Shown: positions 32,496 to 41,662 of the stretch, piece by piece
Numbering within the stretch: the first letter of the stretch is position 1
Layout: the number at the start of each line of letters is the position of its first letter
From: Candidatus Thorarchaeota archaeon
Lineage (GTDB): Archaea; Asgardarchaeota; Thorarchaeia; Thorarchaeales; Thorarchaeaceae
NCBI GenBank assembly: GCA_003345555.1
Contig: PRDJ01000001.1
Coordinates: forward strand, 1-64,000
Direction of reading: 5' to 3'
DNA length: 64,000 nucleotides
Program-made: the position numbers and the translations under genes
Notes under the pieces: model-generated
Told to the model about the DNA's origin: nothing
The model's database searches: none
The model's input: only the letters and a program-made list of their open reading frames with translations

Positions 32496-34862
32496 TCACT
32501 GTCCTCCTGTGCCCAAGTACAGCGCCGCTAGCTCGCTATCGCCCAAGTAGGTGGGAGTCTCGTCTCTGTCCATCTTCTGCCTATTGTCCCAGATGCCTCG
32601 TGCGATCAAGTCTGTAGTCCGAGCCTTATCGTCAACGCTCTGAGCAGCATCGGCATCGCCGATATTCTGGAACATCTGAGCTGCAACGGTGTAGTTGCCG
32701 ACAGCTTCTCTCAACCGGTCGCTTGCCTCCGAGAAATACTGCTTGGCCTTTGATGCATCTCCTTTCTTTGAGTAGACCTCTGCCAGGAAATCGCTCTTGG
32801 CCCCAAGAAGCCTTGATAGGTCGCCCTTGAACTTCACAATGACCCCTTGAAGCTGTTTGACTTGGGCATCCACATTATTCTTGCTACGGATATCCTCGCC
32901 TTTCACGCTGTTCAGCTCATTTGTCGCTGCCTCAAACGCGGCGACCGTCTGTCTGATTCTTCTGACGGTATCATCGTGAAGTTTCACCGTGCTGTCGGAC
33001 ACGTCCTCTTCCACGAACTGTGCTATTTCGTCATCGAATTCCTTCAGGGTGTTCGTGCGTGAGAGTTGTGCTCTGAACGCCCACTGCTCTGACTGCCTGG
33101 CAAATATCTGAGCTTCAGATGCATAGGCCGTAGCTAGAGCCAACTTGCCCAGGTCGGTCAGCTCGTCTGCTGCCTTTGTCTCGCCGATGACCTTGTAGTA
33201 AGTGGCCGAATCGGATGCATGAAGATTCTCCAAGATTCTTGACGTGATGAACTGGACTCCGTGCTGCCTCTGCGAACTCACTTGGAACTGAATGACGTAT
33301 TTCAAGTGACTCAGCATCGCCAGAGTCCTGTTTCTGAGGGTGCCAACCTCTTCGTCGTCGGACTCAAGACTGAGAAGTATGCCGAGACTGCTCAGGCCCT
33401 CTCTAATCGAGTCGAGGGCCGCAGACGGATCCGAGGACAGCTTAGTCCCGGCCTCGTCTAATGACTTGCCAACAATCTCGATGAGGGCCGTCTTTCTGAG
33501 GTCTTTTGCGAAGTCGATCTGCCCCTTTATCGAACCGACGTCGCCAGTCTTCTTTGTTAGCATATCCTCGATGAATGAGAATATCTTGAGGTTCTCCTTG
33601 ATGGCGGCAACCAACTCTCGTGCCTTGGCGAGCTTCTCCGCCTTCTTGAGGTCCTTGAAGATTTCCGCAAGCACCGCCATAGCTTCTTCCTTGTTGTCGA
33701 CCTCAAGGAGTTCGGAGAGAGTTGGTACAGCGGCTTCTGCCTTGCAGAACAATGACTGAGCTTTCTTCCCCTCCTTGTCGCTTCCTGACTGTTCTGCATT
33801 GCTCTGGAGTGAAAGCACCTCTCGGAAGCACTTCTCTGCCCGGCCGAATGCTTCCGAGGACTGCTCGTAAAGCTTGGCCGCATCCTCCAAATTGCCAGAC
33901 CTCATTTGGGCGTCTGCTATGTCATTGTAGGTCATTGCCATGTAGACTTCGCTGAGGCCTGCCGTATTCTGTTTCCATGCCTTGATCATCGATACGCGTT
34001 GCTTGTCCACTGTCTTGCCCTTTTCAAACAGCGGCAAAGCTTCGTTGTACAAGTCTGTGGCTTGTTCGAATATGAATGAGCTGAGCATGTCTCGCCAGAT
34101 CAATTCATCAAACGGGTTGAAGGCTTGTCGAAAGGTACTCTCAGTGCCTATTAGTTCGTTTAGAAACTCGTCGTAGAACTCTGCTTCCGCGGCCTTGCTT
34201 CTGCTCTGAATGTCTGCTGAATCTGCCTCTTGAGCCTTTGAAGAACCCGTCATCAGGCCTAGAGCCATGTGACCCAGTGCGACTCTTCTCAGCTTCTGTG
34301 CGCCGTCGGTCTTGGATGGTATCGCCGAAAACGGCTTTTCAAGCAAGGTATAAACTGCTGCAAGATGACGAGAGGCCTCTTTCTTCTTGTCCTCGTGTTC
34401 GCGTTCAACGAATGGGCCACTCGCAGCCGCGGCCTGATGTAACCAAGCCAAGACTCGGGCCATCCACATCTCTGAAGTACTCTTCTGTGTATCATCCTCG
34501 AGTTCCTTAAGAGCTGTAGAGAGCTTCTCTTTGGCTTCTCCCTCAGAACTCTCAATCCTGCTTCTTAGATAGGCAATGTCAAACTCCTGAGTCATGCTTG
34601 CCTCAAGGAACCCGGCGGCCTCATCATACAACTTAGTGAAAGCATCGTGCATTGCCACGCGCTTCTTTTCGAGCCCCTCTTTATCGTCGATATCATGAAG
34701 GGCGAACTCGCGCACTGCATCTTGGGCCATGATGTTAAGCTCGAAGAGTTTGCTCGTGTGAACTGTCAGTTCCTCTTCTTCCTCAGGCTCAATAGAACTA
34801 GCACCCACTATCTCTACAGGTTTAGGCCGTTTCCGTTTCGAGCCACGCAGTTCATTGCCCAA
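32496..34862 (-). CDS. Large helical TPR-like protein, unknown function
   Basis: 788 aa with a TTG start at 34862, so the true start is uncertain. Wholly helical and charged, without membrane segments. TPR-like helix pairs are visible around residues 315-355 (YNDIADAQMRSGNLEDAAKL) and in the last 130 residues (AEVYSKKGDASKAKQYFSEA). The N terminus is basic (GSKRKRPKPVE) followed by an acidic run. Such repeat proteins act as scaffolds. It ends a minus-strand series with a wHTH protein, a small acidic protein and TrmI. I do not recognise the family; an archaeal lineage-specific protein is likely. Confidence 0.7.
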   Translation of the reverse strand: MGNELRGSKRKRPKPVEIVGASSIEPEEEEELTVHTSKLFELNIMAQDAVREFALHDIDDKEGLEKKRVAMHDAFTKLYDEAAGFLEASMTQEFDIAYLRSRIESSEGEAKEKLSTALKELEDDTQKSTSEMWMARVLAWLHQAAAASGPFVEREHEDKKKEASRHLAAVYTLLEKPFSAIPSKTDGAQKLRRVALGHMALGLMTGSSKAQEADSADIQSRSKAAEAEFYDEFLNELIGTESTFRQAFNPFDELIWRDMLSSFIFEQATDLYNEALPLFEKGKTVDKQRVSMIKAWKQNTAGLSEVYMAMTYNDIADAQMRSGNLEDAAKLYEQSSEAFGRAEKCFREVLSLQSNAEQSGSDKEGKKAQSLFCKAEAAVPTLSELLEVDNKEEAMAVLAEIFKDLKKAEKLAKARELVAAIKENLKIFSFIEDMLTKKTGDVGSIKGQIDFAKDLRKTALIEIVGKSLDEAGTKLSSDPSAALDSIREGLSSLGILLSLESDDEEVGTLRNRTLAMLSHLKYVIQFQVSSQRQHGVQFITSRILENLHASDSATYYKVIGETKAADELTDLGKLALATAYASEAQIFARQSEQWAFRAQLSRTNTLKEFDDEIAQFVEEDVSDSTVKLHDDTVRRIRQTVAAFEAATNELNSVKGEDIRSKNNVDAQVKQLQGVIVKFKGDLSRLLGAKSDFLAEVYSKKGDASKAKQYFSEASDRLREAVGNYTVAAQMFQNIGDADAAQSVDDKARTTDLIARGIWDNRQKMDRDETPTYLGDSELAALYLGTGGQ

Positions 34863-34975
34863 TCAGGGATACCCCGGTTGTAGATTCTCTCCTGACTGAC
34901 TCTTGTGCTCCTATACTTAAGAATACCTTGGCCGAATAAGGTGCTTTTCAACGGTTTGCGCTCACGAACGGACTG

Positions 34976-35371
34976 CTAGCTGACTCGCTTTCGGCCAAGC
35001 GCCTTTCTGAATCTGATTCTGCGTCCGTCTCTGAACTTGACGACATGCCCGTCTTCAGCAAGCTTGTTTAGAACTTCACTGGTTCTTGACCGCGACTTGC
35101 CCCACAGCGTTGCGAGCTCTGTAGCTGTCAGACCAACGCTCTCATCTCGCAACATTCCAACCAGCCTTTGCCAACCGATTTCGTAATCTATACAGCTTGG
35201 TTGGTTGGCGAAAACATTGTATTGAGCACTTCTAGGAGCTGGTGCTGCCCGAGCATCTGATCCGCCAATCTTGGCAGTCAACTGATTCACGGTCTCTGTG
35301 AGCTTCGAGACGGTCTTCTTGAGTTCCTTTACTTCGTCTTTGAGTTGACCCACTTCATAATCCTTGGCCAT
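34976..35371 (-). CDS. Coiled-coil plus winged-helix transcription regulator
   Basis: 131 aa with a very strong ribosome site (GGAGGGGGGAGA) before the ATG. Residues about 5-36 form a coiled coil (QLKDEVKELKKTVSKLTETV). After a Pro/Ala linker, residues about 62-125 form a winged helix: LTATELATLWGKSRSRTSEV is the recognition unit and the tail is strongly basic (RDGRRIRFRKALGRKR). Dimeric DNA binding is expected. It sits 14 bases after the small acidic protein gene. Confidence 0.75.
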   Translation of the reverse strand: MAKDYEVGQLKDEVKELKKTVSKLTETVNQLTAKIGGSDARAAPAPRSAQYNVFANQPSCIDYEIGWQRLVGMLRDESVGLTATELATLWGKSRSRTSEVLNKLAEDGHVVKFRDGRRIRFRKALGRKRVS

Positions 35372-35385
35372 AGGTCTCCCCCCTC

Positions 35386-35760
35386 CTACAATCTCCCGTA
35401 GTCGAAACGGAACTCTACGTAGTTCCTATGTTTCCCCCTCTTCTCGAATCTCACTTTGGGCTCTTGAGCCTCGAATTCAAGCTCTGTCGGAGGTTTGTAG
35501 TTTTCAAAGTCTTCGGTCGCATGATCATGGACTTGGATATGCTCCATTTCATCTTCGTCTTCAGAGGCAGGTGCCTCCTCCTGACCTGGGAGGGCATTCG
35601 GGGGTATTGTCCCTTTAGCCATCTCGCGAACCAAGCTTGTGCCCTTCGCAGCCTGCGAAGCTTCGTCCAACCCATACTCTGCATCTCTGAGTCCGAGGAT
35701 ATTCTCGAGGATGTCTTTCGTAGTCTTGGAACAGAGGGCTTTCTTGTGCTGGTATGCCAT
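35386..35760 (-). CDS. Small acidic protein, unknown function
   Basis: 124 aa from the ATG at 35760; the frame extends to 35883, but that part overlaps trmI and is unlikely. A helical N-terminal region (TTKDILENILGLRDAEYGLD) is followed by an acidic low-complexity linker (EEAPASEDEDEMEHIQ) and a basic C-terminal strand region ending FRFDYGRL. Lies between trmI and the wHTH gene in the same direction, so probably co-transcribed. Confidence 0.55.
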   Translation of the reverse strand: MAYQHKKALCSKTTKDILENILGLRDAEYGLDEASQAAKGTSLVREMAKGTIPPNALPGQEEAPASEDEDEMEHIQVHDHATEDFENYKPPTELEFEAQEPKVRFEKRGKHRNYVEFRFDYGRL

Positions 35761-35819
35761 TGTACCGAGCCCCGTCGACAACAATCGACAGTCAACATAC
35801 GGGCCGACCGGATATAAGG

Positions 35820-36605
35820 TTATGCACTTGTCTCGGCAAGCGACCTCGCGAACGTGAGAAAGCATGTGTGCGCGACCATCCATGTGGTAGGGCGCGTCTT
35901 GTTCTCTCGAACCATTATCTCGCGTTGGAACACTTCTAGAGTCTTAATCATGCCCCATTTCCCGCTCTCGGACATGGCTTTGCAGGTTTTCATCACTTGC
36001 TCAATGGTTGGGCTGCAGCTAGCTATGAAATGACTCGGCTTCAATGCTCTATGGGCTATGTCGACTACCTCCCACGGTGTAGCGAGATCCAGAATGACCG
36101 CATCAAGCTCCGTCTCATTGATGCCTTCAAGAATATCTCTGCGATACATCGTCACCCTGTCCATCGAGGCATAACGTTCCAAGTTCTTCTTTGCTGCCTC
36201 ATACATGTCCTCGCGAATCTCATATGTGTAGACGTGACCCGTGGGACCGACGGCATTCGCTAAGACGTATGTCAGTGCCCCTGAACCTGTCCCGGACTCT
36301 GCAACGCGACTGCCCGCTCCAATTCCCGTTTCAACCAAGATTGTGCCAGCGTCTTTCGGGTAGATGATCTGTGTGTTCCTACCCAGTGAAATCTGAGTGT
36401 CGGCCAGACTTGGTCGATGTATCTGGAAGATTACGCCCGAGTGGCTCGTGACTTTGATACCGTAGGGACGACCGATGATATCATCGAAGCTGATGATGCC
36501 CTTGTTGGAATGGAAGCTGTCGCCGGCCTTCACCTTCCTTATCCAGTTTCTCTTAGCGTCAAGGAATATGTAAACGGTGCAGCCATCTTGAATCAGCTCT
36601 TGCAT
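35820..36605 (-). CDS. trmI: tRNA (adenine-N1)-methyltransferase TrmI
   Basis: 261 aa. N-terminal beta domain, then a class I methyltransferase fold: SAM-binding motif I VAESGTGSGALTYVLANAV, acidic residue of motif II in TYEIRE, and the DAVILDLATPWEVV motif of TrmI/Trm61. Archaeal TrmI methylates A57 and A58 of the tRNA T-loop. It is the first gene of the minus-strand series and is divergent from the HerA-like gene with 29 bases between starts. Confidence 0.92.
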   Translation of the reverse strand: MQELIQDGCTVYIFLDAKRNWIRKVKAGDSFHSNKGIISFDDIIGRPYGIKVTSHSGVIFQIHRPSLADTQISLGRNTQIIYPKDAGTILVETGIGAGSRVAESGTGSGALTYVLANAVGPTGHVYTYEIREDMYEAAKKNLERYASMDRVTMYRRDILEGINETELDAVILDLATPWEVVDIAHRALKPSHFIASCSPTIEQVMKTCKAMSESGKWGMIKTLEVFQREIMVRENKTRPTTWMVAHTCFLTFARSLAETSA

Positions 36606-36634
36606 GTGTCATGGGTCATAACATGAGGTTTTGA

Positions 36635-38941
36635 GTGTTGCTCATCCGCCGTCAACGAAGGGTCTTTTCTGGGAATGGTGACCGAAGGGCGCTTTCGTAC
36701 AAACGTTTATTCGAAGTCGACTTTGAGTGTCTCTCAGGGACAGCCTTGGACGAGCATGGCTCACGTGACCCTGACCCGCGCCCAGAGGTCGAGTCATCAG
36801 CTGACAATGATGTTGTCGACAAGACAGTGATCATGATTCCGGAATCAGTCTTGGAGTTTCACCCAAGCATAGGAATCGCGGCAAACCTGCATGTTGACAC
36901 GGCTAAAGGTGTCATACTAGGAAGGTCAGAGTCATTTCACAAGAAGTACAGGTCAACAGGTATCGGGCTCGTGGGTGCGGTGACAGAGGCGTCTGATGAC
37001 CCGGCCACCTCGCTATTGGGAATGCCAGTCAACATGGACTTAGTAAGCCCTCATGTCATGCTCGTTGCCGGGAAGAGGGGATCTGGCAAGAGCTACACAC
37101 TGGGGCTCATCGCAGAGGAATTGGCTCGCGCCATGGCTCGAAGAGAGATAGAAGTTGCCGTGGTCATTATCGACACGGTCGATGTTTTTCGACTGATGGT
37201 GGAACCGAATAATGAGCAAGTCGCGTCGCTTGAAAAATGGGGTCTGACAGCCCAAGGTTTCCCGGCTGCAGTTTACATTCCGCGGCGCGCGTACACGCAC
37301 ATCCCAGGCGAGGTCAAGGCAAAGTCACACCTTTTTCCGCTGGCGATAAGTCCCTCCGAGCTATCCGTTTCTGATTGGGGATACGTCATCGAGAGACACG
37401 GCGCGCTAAGTACGGCGATGGAGAACCTCATTGGTGATGTTGTTGACGGGTTGAGGCGCGGGTACACTAGAAGCAAAGGAGATCAACAACCACCGAACCC
37501 GGATTTCAGCATTCAGGACATGATACGCTGCGTGGAATCCAGCTCGTCCGTTGCAGACCTATACAAACCCTCGACGAGAACTGCTCTGATTCAACGGCTA
37601 CGGCGAGCTCAGAACCTCGGCATATTCCACCCGGGCGGAACCAGTGCACAGGATCTCGCTGTGGCAGGACAGATTACCGTCATCGACATGGCACCCTTGG
37701 GATCCGATGCAGAGGCTGTGCTGGCAATTCTGACGAACATGTTGAGTAGACAGATACTCACCTATCGAATGGCCTGGACCGATGACGGGACGAGTGCAAG
37801 AGAGGAGCTTCCGCCAACATGGTTAATTGTTGATGAAGCCCAGACTCTCGTTCCTAGGTCTGGGACTACTCCAGCGAAGGATGCGATAGTGAGCTATGCG
37901 AAGCTCGGACGAAGATTCGGGTGCAGTCTCATCCTGTGCACACAGCAACCGTCGGCCGTGTCCGATGAAGCAATATCGCAGGCGGACATAGTCATCTCAC
38001 ACTCTCTCTCCCATGATGCTGACATAAGAGCGCTTCAACAAAGAGCACCAGCCGCGATGCCCGAGGCATTCAAGGACAAGGCATTCATCAGTGGTCTGCC
38101 GAGAGGGGTTGCTCTTGTGTTTGACCAATCCACAGAAAACAGACGCGGATTCATAATGCAAGCCCGACCGCGTATGTCACAGCATGGTGGCACAGACAGA
38201 CTCTCTGCTCTCCTTGAGGCTACCAAACTTATTCCTCCTGATGTGTCTGAGTTAGAAGCAGGGACAATGGAGGCTCCTGAAGGGCTCCTTGACACCGAGG
38301 AGGATCTCCTCTCCAGTCTTCCAGATGTGCCCAGACCACCGCTGAAGCTGAGCAAGAAGGACTGGGATGTCTTGGATGATTGGATTAAGAGCTATGCGAA
38401 GGGTTTCTTCGAGAGACAAAACAGAGAGTATGCTATAACTGAAGAATCTTCCCCGATGGCAGAAGAGGTTCCTGCGTTGCACGCAGCAGGTTCACTTGAG
38501 GAGGTGCCAGCGTCAAGCTCTGCAAGGTTTGTTGGTGTTGTCGAAGGGAAGAGGATTATGGCCAGAGTCTTTGGCGAATTGTCGCCTCAGCTCTTCGAAA
38601 AAGCGATGCTTCGTAAGGTACTCTACTCCAAGCCGTCGCATTCTTTTCTGTTCACTAGCGCATCTCCCTATCGAGAACCAGTCATTGTACAACGTCACGA
38701 TCCGGTAGGGAACAGTACGCTGCAGTCAGTGATGTCCTCATTGTCGGCAGCAGGCATGACATCGGAGTCAATAGTCAGTGAAGAGGGGTTCACATTCATA
38801 CTGCTGAAAAAGGACTCTGTAAAGGCCTCTCTGTCGGTCGCCTTGAGTGGGCATACCACCTGTGTACCTGTGGTGTTCGTGGGCTCTGACAAGAAGCAGC
38901 TGGACTCGCTCGCCCAGAAACTGAGGGAGACGATGCGCTGA
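36635..38941 (+). CDS. HerA-family ATPase (DUF87)
   Basis: 768 aa with a GTG start at 36635; the first 65 residues have little character and an ATG at 36833 is a possible alternative. Walker A is AGKRGSGKSYTLG (about residue 147), Walker B is WLIVDEAQTL (about 400), followed by the sensor-like SLILCTQQPSAV. These match HerA/FtsK-superfamily hexameric DNA translocases. Archaeal HerA works with NurA in end resection, but no nurA is adjacent and the C-terminal 230 residues are an unfamiliar extension, so this is a HerA relative and not the canonical repair protein. Confidence 0.82.
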   Translation: MLLIRRQRRVFSGNGDRRALSYKRLFEVDFECLSGTALDEHGSRDPDPRPEVESSADNDVVDKTVIMIPESVLEFHPSIGIAANLHVDTAKGVILGRSESFHKKYRSTGIGLVGAVTEASDDPATSLLGMPVNMDLVSPHVMLVAGKRGSGKSYTLGLIAEELARAMARREIEVAVVIIDTVDVFRLMVEPNNEQVASLEKWGLTAQGFPAAVYIPRRAYTHIPGEVKAKSHLFPLAISPSELSVSDWGYVIERHGALSTAMENLIGDVVDGLRRGYTRSKGDQQPPNPDFSIQDMIRCVESSSSVADLYKPSTRTALIQRLRRAQNLGIFHPGGTSAQDLAVAGQITVIDMAPLGSDAEAVLAILTNMLSRQILTYRMAWTDDGTSAREELPPTWLIVDEAQTLVPRSGTTPAKDAIVSYAKLGRRFGCSLILCTQQPSAVSDEAISQADIVISHSLSHDADIRALQQRAPAAMPEAFKDKAFISGLPRGVALVFDQSTENRRGFIMQARPRMSQHGGTDRLSALLEATKLIPPDVSELEAGTMEAPEGLLDTEEDLLSSLPDVPRPPLKLSKKDWDVLDDWIKSYAKGFFERQNREYAITEESSPMAEEVPALHAAGSLEEVPASSSARFVGVVEGKRIMARVFGELSPQLFEKAMLRKVLYSKPSHSFLFTSASPYREPVIVQRHDPVGNSTLQSVMSSLSAAGMTSESIVSEEGFTFILLKKDSVKASLSVALSGHTTCVPVVFVGSDKKQLDSLAQKLRETMR

Positions 38942-39003
38942 GCGCTCATGGTGCGGCACGCACGGCATGAATCACCACCAGAGACCTTCTCCGAATGTAA
39001 GCT

Positions 39004-39010
39004 CTTATAT
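39004..39010 (+). promoter_or_regulatory. TATA box of the gene at 39042
   Basis: CTTATAT lies 32-38 bases before the ATG at 39042, which leaves a near-leaderless transcript and supports that start over the in-frame ATGs at 38967 and 39009. Confidence 0.45.
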
Positions 39011-39041
39011 GGATGAATCAACAACTTTGTTTGCGAGCCAT

Positions 39042-39401
39042 ATGGTTACCCAAAAGGACATCCGACCACCGGTCAATCTTAAGATCGCATCCATGAAGGA
39101 TTTGGCTAGGATGCTTGTCTCTTGGTCTCAGCGAGATAGACCGGCTAGTATGCTCTACTTCGAGCATCGTGGTAAACACATATACGGAACACTCATTTCG
39201 AACCATGGATACTTCGAAATGTATGGACTTCCTCTATGGGTGTATACCGAGGGCGATGGACCGCCCCGCGGCAACTTCCTATCCTATAAGACCCGCGAGA
39301 AGGAAGCCATTGACTTTACTGAGTCTGTTGATTCCGATCCTATGACCCTTCACTTGCCGATAATCCGGTTGTCCGAGAAACCAATCATCATCGACCTATG
39401 A
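39042..39401 (+). CDS. Small soluble protein of unknown function
   Basis: 119 aa from the ATG at 39042. Mixed alpha/beta: a helix MKDLARMLVSWSQRD, strands SMLYFEHRGKHIYGTLISN and GYFEMYGLPLWVYTE, and a C-terminal strand ending KPIIIDL. No cysteine clusters or membrane segments. Not recognised. Confidence 0.55.
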   Translation: MVTQKDIRPPVNLKIASMKDLARMLVSWSQRDRPASMLYFEHRGKHIYGTLISNHGYFEMYGLPLWVYTEGDGPPRGNFLSYKTREKEAIDFTESVDSDPMTLHLPIIRLSEKPIIIDL

Positions 39402-39463
39402 GGTCGGAAAGTCACCTCATTCACTTGGAGCATGAAGACTCATAGGGTTCGCGATTGCCCGAT

Positions 39464-39481
39464 AGCGAGAAGAGCCTCGCT
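39464..39481. repeat. Short inverted repeat between convergent genes
   Basis: AGCGAG (39464-39469) and CTCGCT (39476-39481) around AAGAGC. It lies in the 157-base gap between two convergent genes and could be a shared 3' hairpin; no T-run follows closely. Confidence 0.3.
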
Positions 39482-39558
39482 CTTGAACACTCTATTTCTT
39501 CCCACTTACGAGTCCAACCATAGGGGGTCGGAGTAGGACTTGATGATTTGACTCCAAA

Positions 39559-40227
39559 TCAATAGGACAATGTAAGCACGATTGAATAGGAATATCGGTC
39601 TATACCCTGCAGTTGCATCGCCCATATGGTCAGAGTGAATGGAACGCCAGTGACTGTGTCTACCTTGGCAGACCAGCCTATACCAGAACCAGCGGCGTAG
39701 GTTCTGTGTCCTATGAGAAACCCATCTTGTTCCACTTCGGAGAAGTAGGTGTTGCAAACAAAGCCGGGTTCAGGTTCATCGACATAGAATGAGTCTAGAA
39801 GGCTCCATCCTCCTACGGGCAATATGCACCTCGACACCACCGCGTTTAGGAAATCGTATTTCGCGCCTACTATTTCTGTTCCATCGTAGTGTCTGAGAGC
39901 CCCTACCTGTTGTGTTTTCAGATAGTCAATCACGTGTTCAGTGAAACTACTACTGCTCAACGCGTCATCGAGGCTTGGCAAGGATGTGACGTTGATGCTT
40001 ATCAGAGAGTCATCCAGTACATAGAACGGCGGCGGTCCGTATGTGATGTTTTCCTCAAAGACACTCGTTGAGTTGCCGGTTACAGCAATGAAATACGTCA
40101 TTGCCAGACCTGGGTTCACACGCCAACGAGGAGTTTCCAACTGTGCATACTGAAACACGCTGAATGCCGCGATGAGATTCGCTAGTATGATTGCCGTCAT
40201 CAGCATGCCGGTCTTCTTTTTCTCCAA
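39559..40227 (-). CDS. Secreted or membrane-anchored protein, unknown function
   Basis: 222 aa. A basic N terminus (MEKKKTG) and one hydrophobic helix (about 8-27) give a signal anchor; the rest is extracellular-type, with Asn-X-Thr/Ser sites, aromatic strands and two Cys (SRCILPVGGW, GFVCNTYF) that might pair. No conserved domain recognised. It lies 300 bases from the next minus-strand gene upstream. Confidence 0.6.
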   Translation of the reverse strand: MEKKKTGMLMTAIILANLIAAFSVFQYAQLETPRWRVNPGLAMTYFIAVTGNSTSVFEENITYGPPPFYVLDDSLISINVTSLPSLDDALSSSSFTEHVIDYLKTQQVGALRHYDGTEIVGAKYDFLNAVVSRCILPVGGWSLLDSFYVDEPEPGFVCNTYFSEVEQDGFLIGHRTYAAGSGIGWSAKVDTVTGVPFTLTIWAMQLQGIDRYSYSIVLTLSY

Positions 40228-40526
40228 CTGGGACTCCTTCGAGGGTTTTTCTATCGTGTCTATCTAGTTGCATTGCGAATCTGTTGCTTGAGTCTCACCT
40301 TTGGCGCCGCAACCGCTGACTATCTGGTCCGAGGCAGCATGTGAGTGATTAATGCTGTAAACACAGATGGATTTTATTCTATCTCTTCCATCGATCTCCT
40401 TGGCAACGCGGTCACCAGCAGACGGTCTTCGTCAGATTCATATCTAGACGGCCGAGAGCCCATAGGGTCTTCGGGGGTCGGTTGTCATGAATCTATCTTG
40501 CCTAGCACAAAGGGTCACGATGCGCT
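40228..40526. other. Intergenic region, nothing clear
   Basis: 299 bases between two minus-strand genes. A plus-strand open frame (40345-40776) crosses it, but it is antisense to the membrane protein gene and shows no protein-like pattern. No tRNA-like fold or strong inverted repeat was found. The minus-strand promoter for the gene starting at 40227 should lie here, but I could not single it out. Confidence 0.4.
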
Positions 40527-41570
40527 TCAGTACATCTCTCTCGGAGAAGCTCTGAGCAGACTAGTGAGTATGACTCCCGCGAAGATGAAGAATGCCAACC
40601 AGATGATTAGGGTTACTATCAAGATACTCGTTTTGAAGAATATCTCCACCAAGAGAAACATCCCGACGACAACTGTGTTTGACGGACCTCCGATGGTGCC
40701 ATTATCATTGGCTTTCAGTCTCCATCGCAGAACCACCATAAACGCAACGATGAACAAAGAAAACCAATTCACATAATTCGTGAACAGCCAGGGCATGTCA
40801 AGGAAGGGGATGATACCGAAAGGAGTGGGCATTGGAGGAAGATAGAACACAATGAGTATCACGAAACAAACCGTCTCAAAGATTCTGATTAATGCTGAAG
40901 GGGTTCTTGTATAGACCTCGCCGTAAAGCCCCTTGTCATACTGTCCTGCCGCGAAGAAGAGGAAGTAGAAGGGGGCGCCAAAACTCAGCGCGTTAACAAG
41001 GCACTGAGCAACTCCGTAAACGATACCGACCCAGTAAGTGCTCCAAGCATCAAGTATCGTCTGCCATACCTGAAGATAGGCCGGAGTAAATTGAATCATT
41101 ATGATGAAGGGCAATATGCAGAGCGCAATCCCAACAAGAACCCCCAGTGCAGCCGCGGGTCTTCCTCCTCCCATCTTGCCCACTCCGACTCTGTAGAAGA
41201 CATGCCCCGCAACAAACAGCCCCCCTGCGAGTGCCATTGGGGCTGTGGCCAAAGGAAGAATGAAGAATGTCAGGACAAATGCCGCGTTGGCTCCATAGAA
41301 GACTCTCCATCTCAAAGGAACCGTCGTCGTGGTGTCATGCATGATTTGAACTGCGTTTGCCAGGCGATAGCGTTCATAATACATTGCTCCGACCCACGCC
41401 GCTGAGAATACCGCTGGTGCTGCGACATGATGGAACAACCAGTTCAGTACAGGATCGTCGAATGGCGCCATCTGAAAAGGCAGCATGAACATTAGAAGAA
41501 AGAAGTAGATGGGTCCTAGGGCAGCAAGGAAAACAACTGTGATGCGTGTCATCAGCCAGTCGGGACTCAT
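40527..41570 (-). CDS. Polytopic membrane protein, unknown function
   Basis: 347 aa with about nine transmembrane helices. Loops are short; the most conserved-looking hydrophilic stretch is GQYDKGLYGEVYTRTPSALI between helices 6 and 7. Not recognised as a known transporter. Divergent from pyrF. Confidence 0.65.
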   Translation of the reverse strand: MSPDWLMTRITVVFLAALGPIYFFLLMFMLPFQMAPFDDPVLNWLFHHVAAPAVFSAAWVGAMYYERYRLANAVQIMHDTTTTVPLRWRVFYGANAAFVLTFFILPLATAPMALAGGLFVAGHVFYRVGVGKMGGGRPAAALGVLVGIALCILPFIIMIQFTPAYLQVWQTILDAWSTYWVGIVYGVAQCLVNALSFGAPFYFLFFAAGQYDKGLYGEVYTRTPSALIRIFETVCFVILIVFYLPPMPTPFGIIPFLDMPWLFTNYVNWFSLFIVAFMVVLRWRLKANDNGTIGGPSNTVVVGMFLLVEIFFKTSILIVTLIIWLAFFIFAGVILTSLLRASPREMY

Positions 41571-41662
41571 TGACTCTGTCTCCTAAGGGTGTTTCCGAAT
41601 TGGATATATGCGAGCGTCATCATCGACGAGATAAGAGTTATCCGATATTGAAGGTGCTGACT

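Noticed and set aside
40345..40776. 143-codon plus-strand open frame
   Set aside because: It is antisense to the membrane protein gene over half its length and has low-complexity Ser/Thr-rich content typical of a shadow frame.
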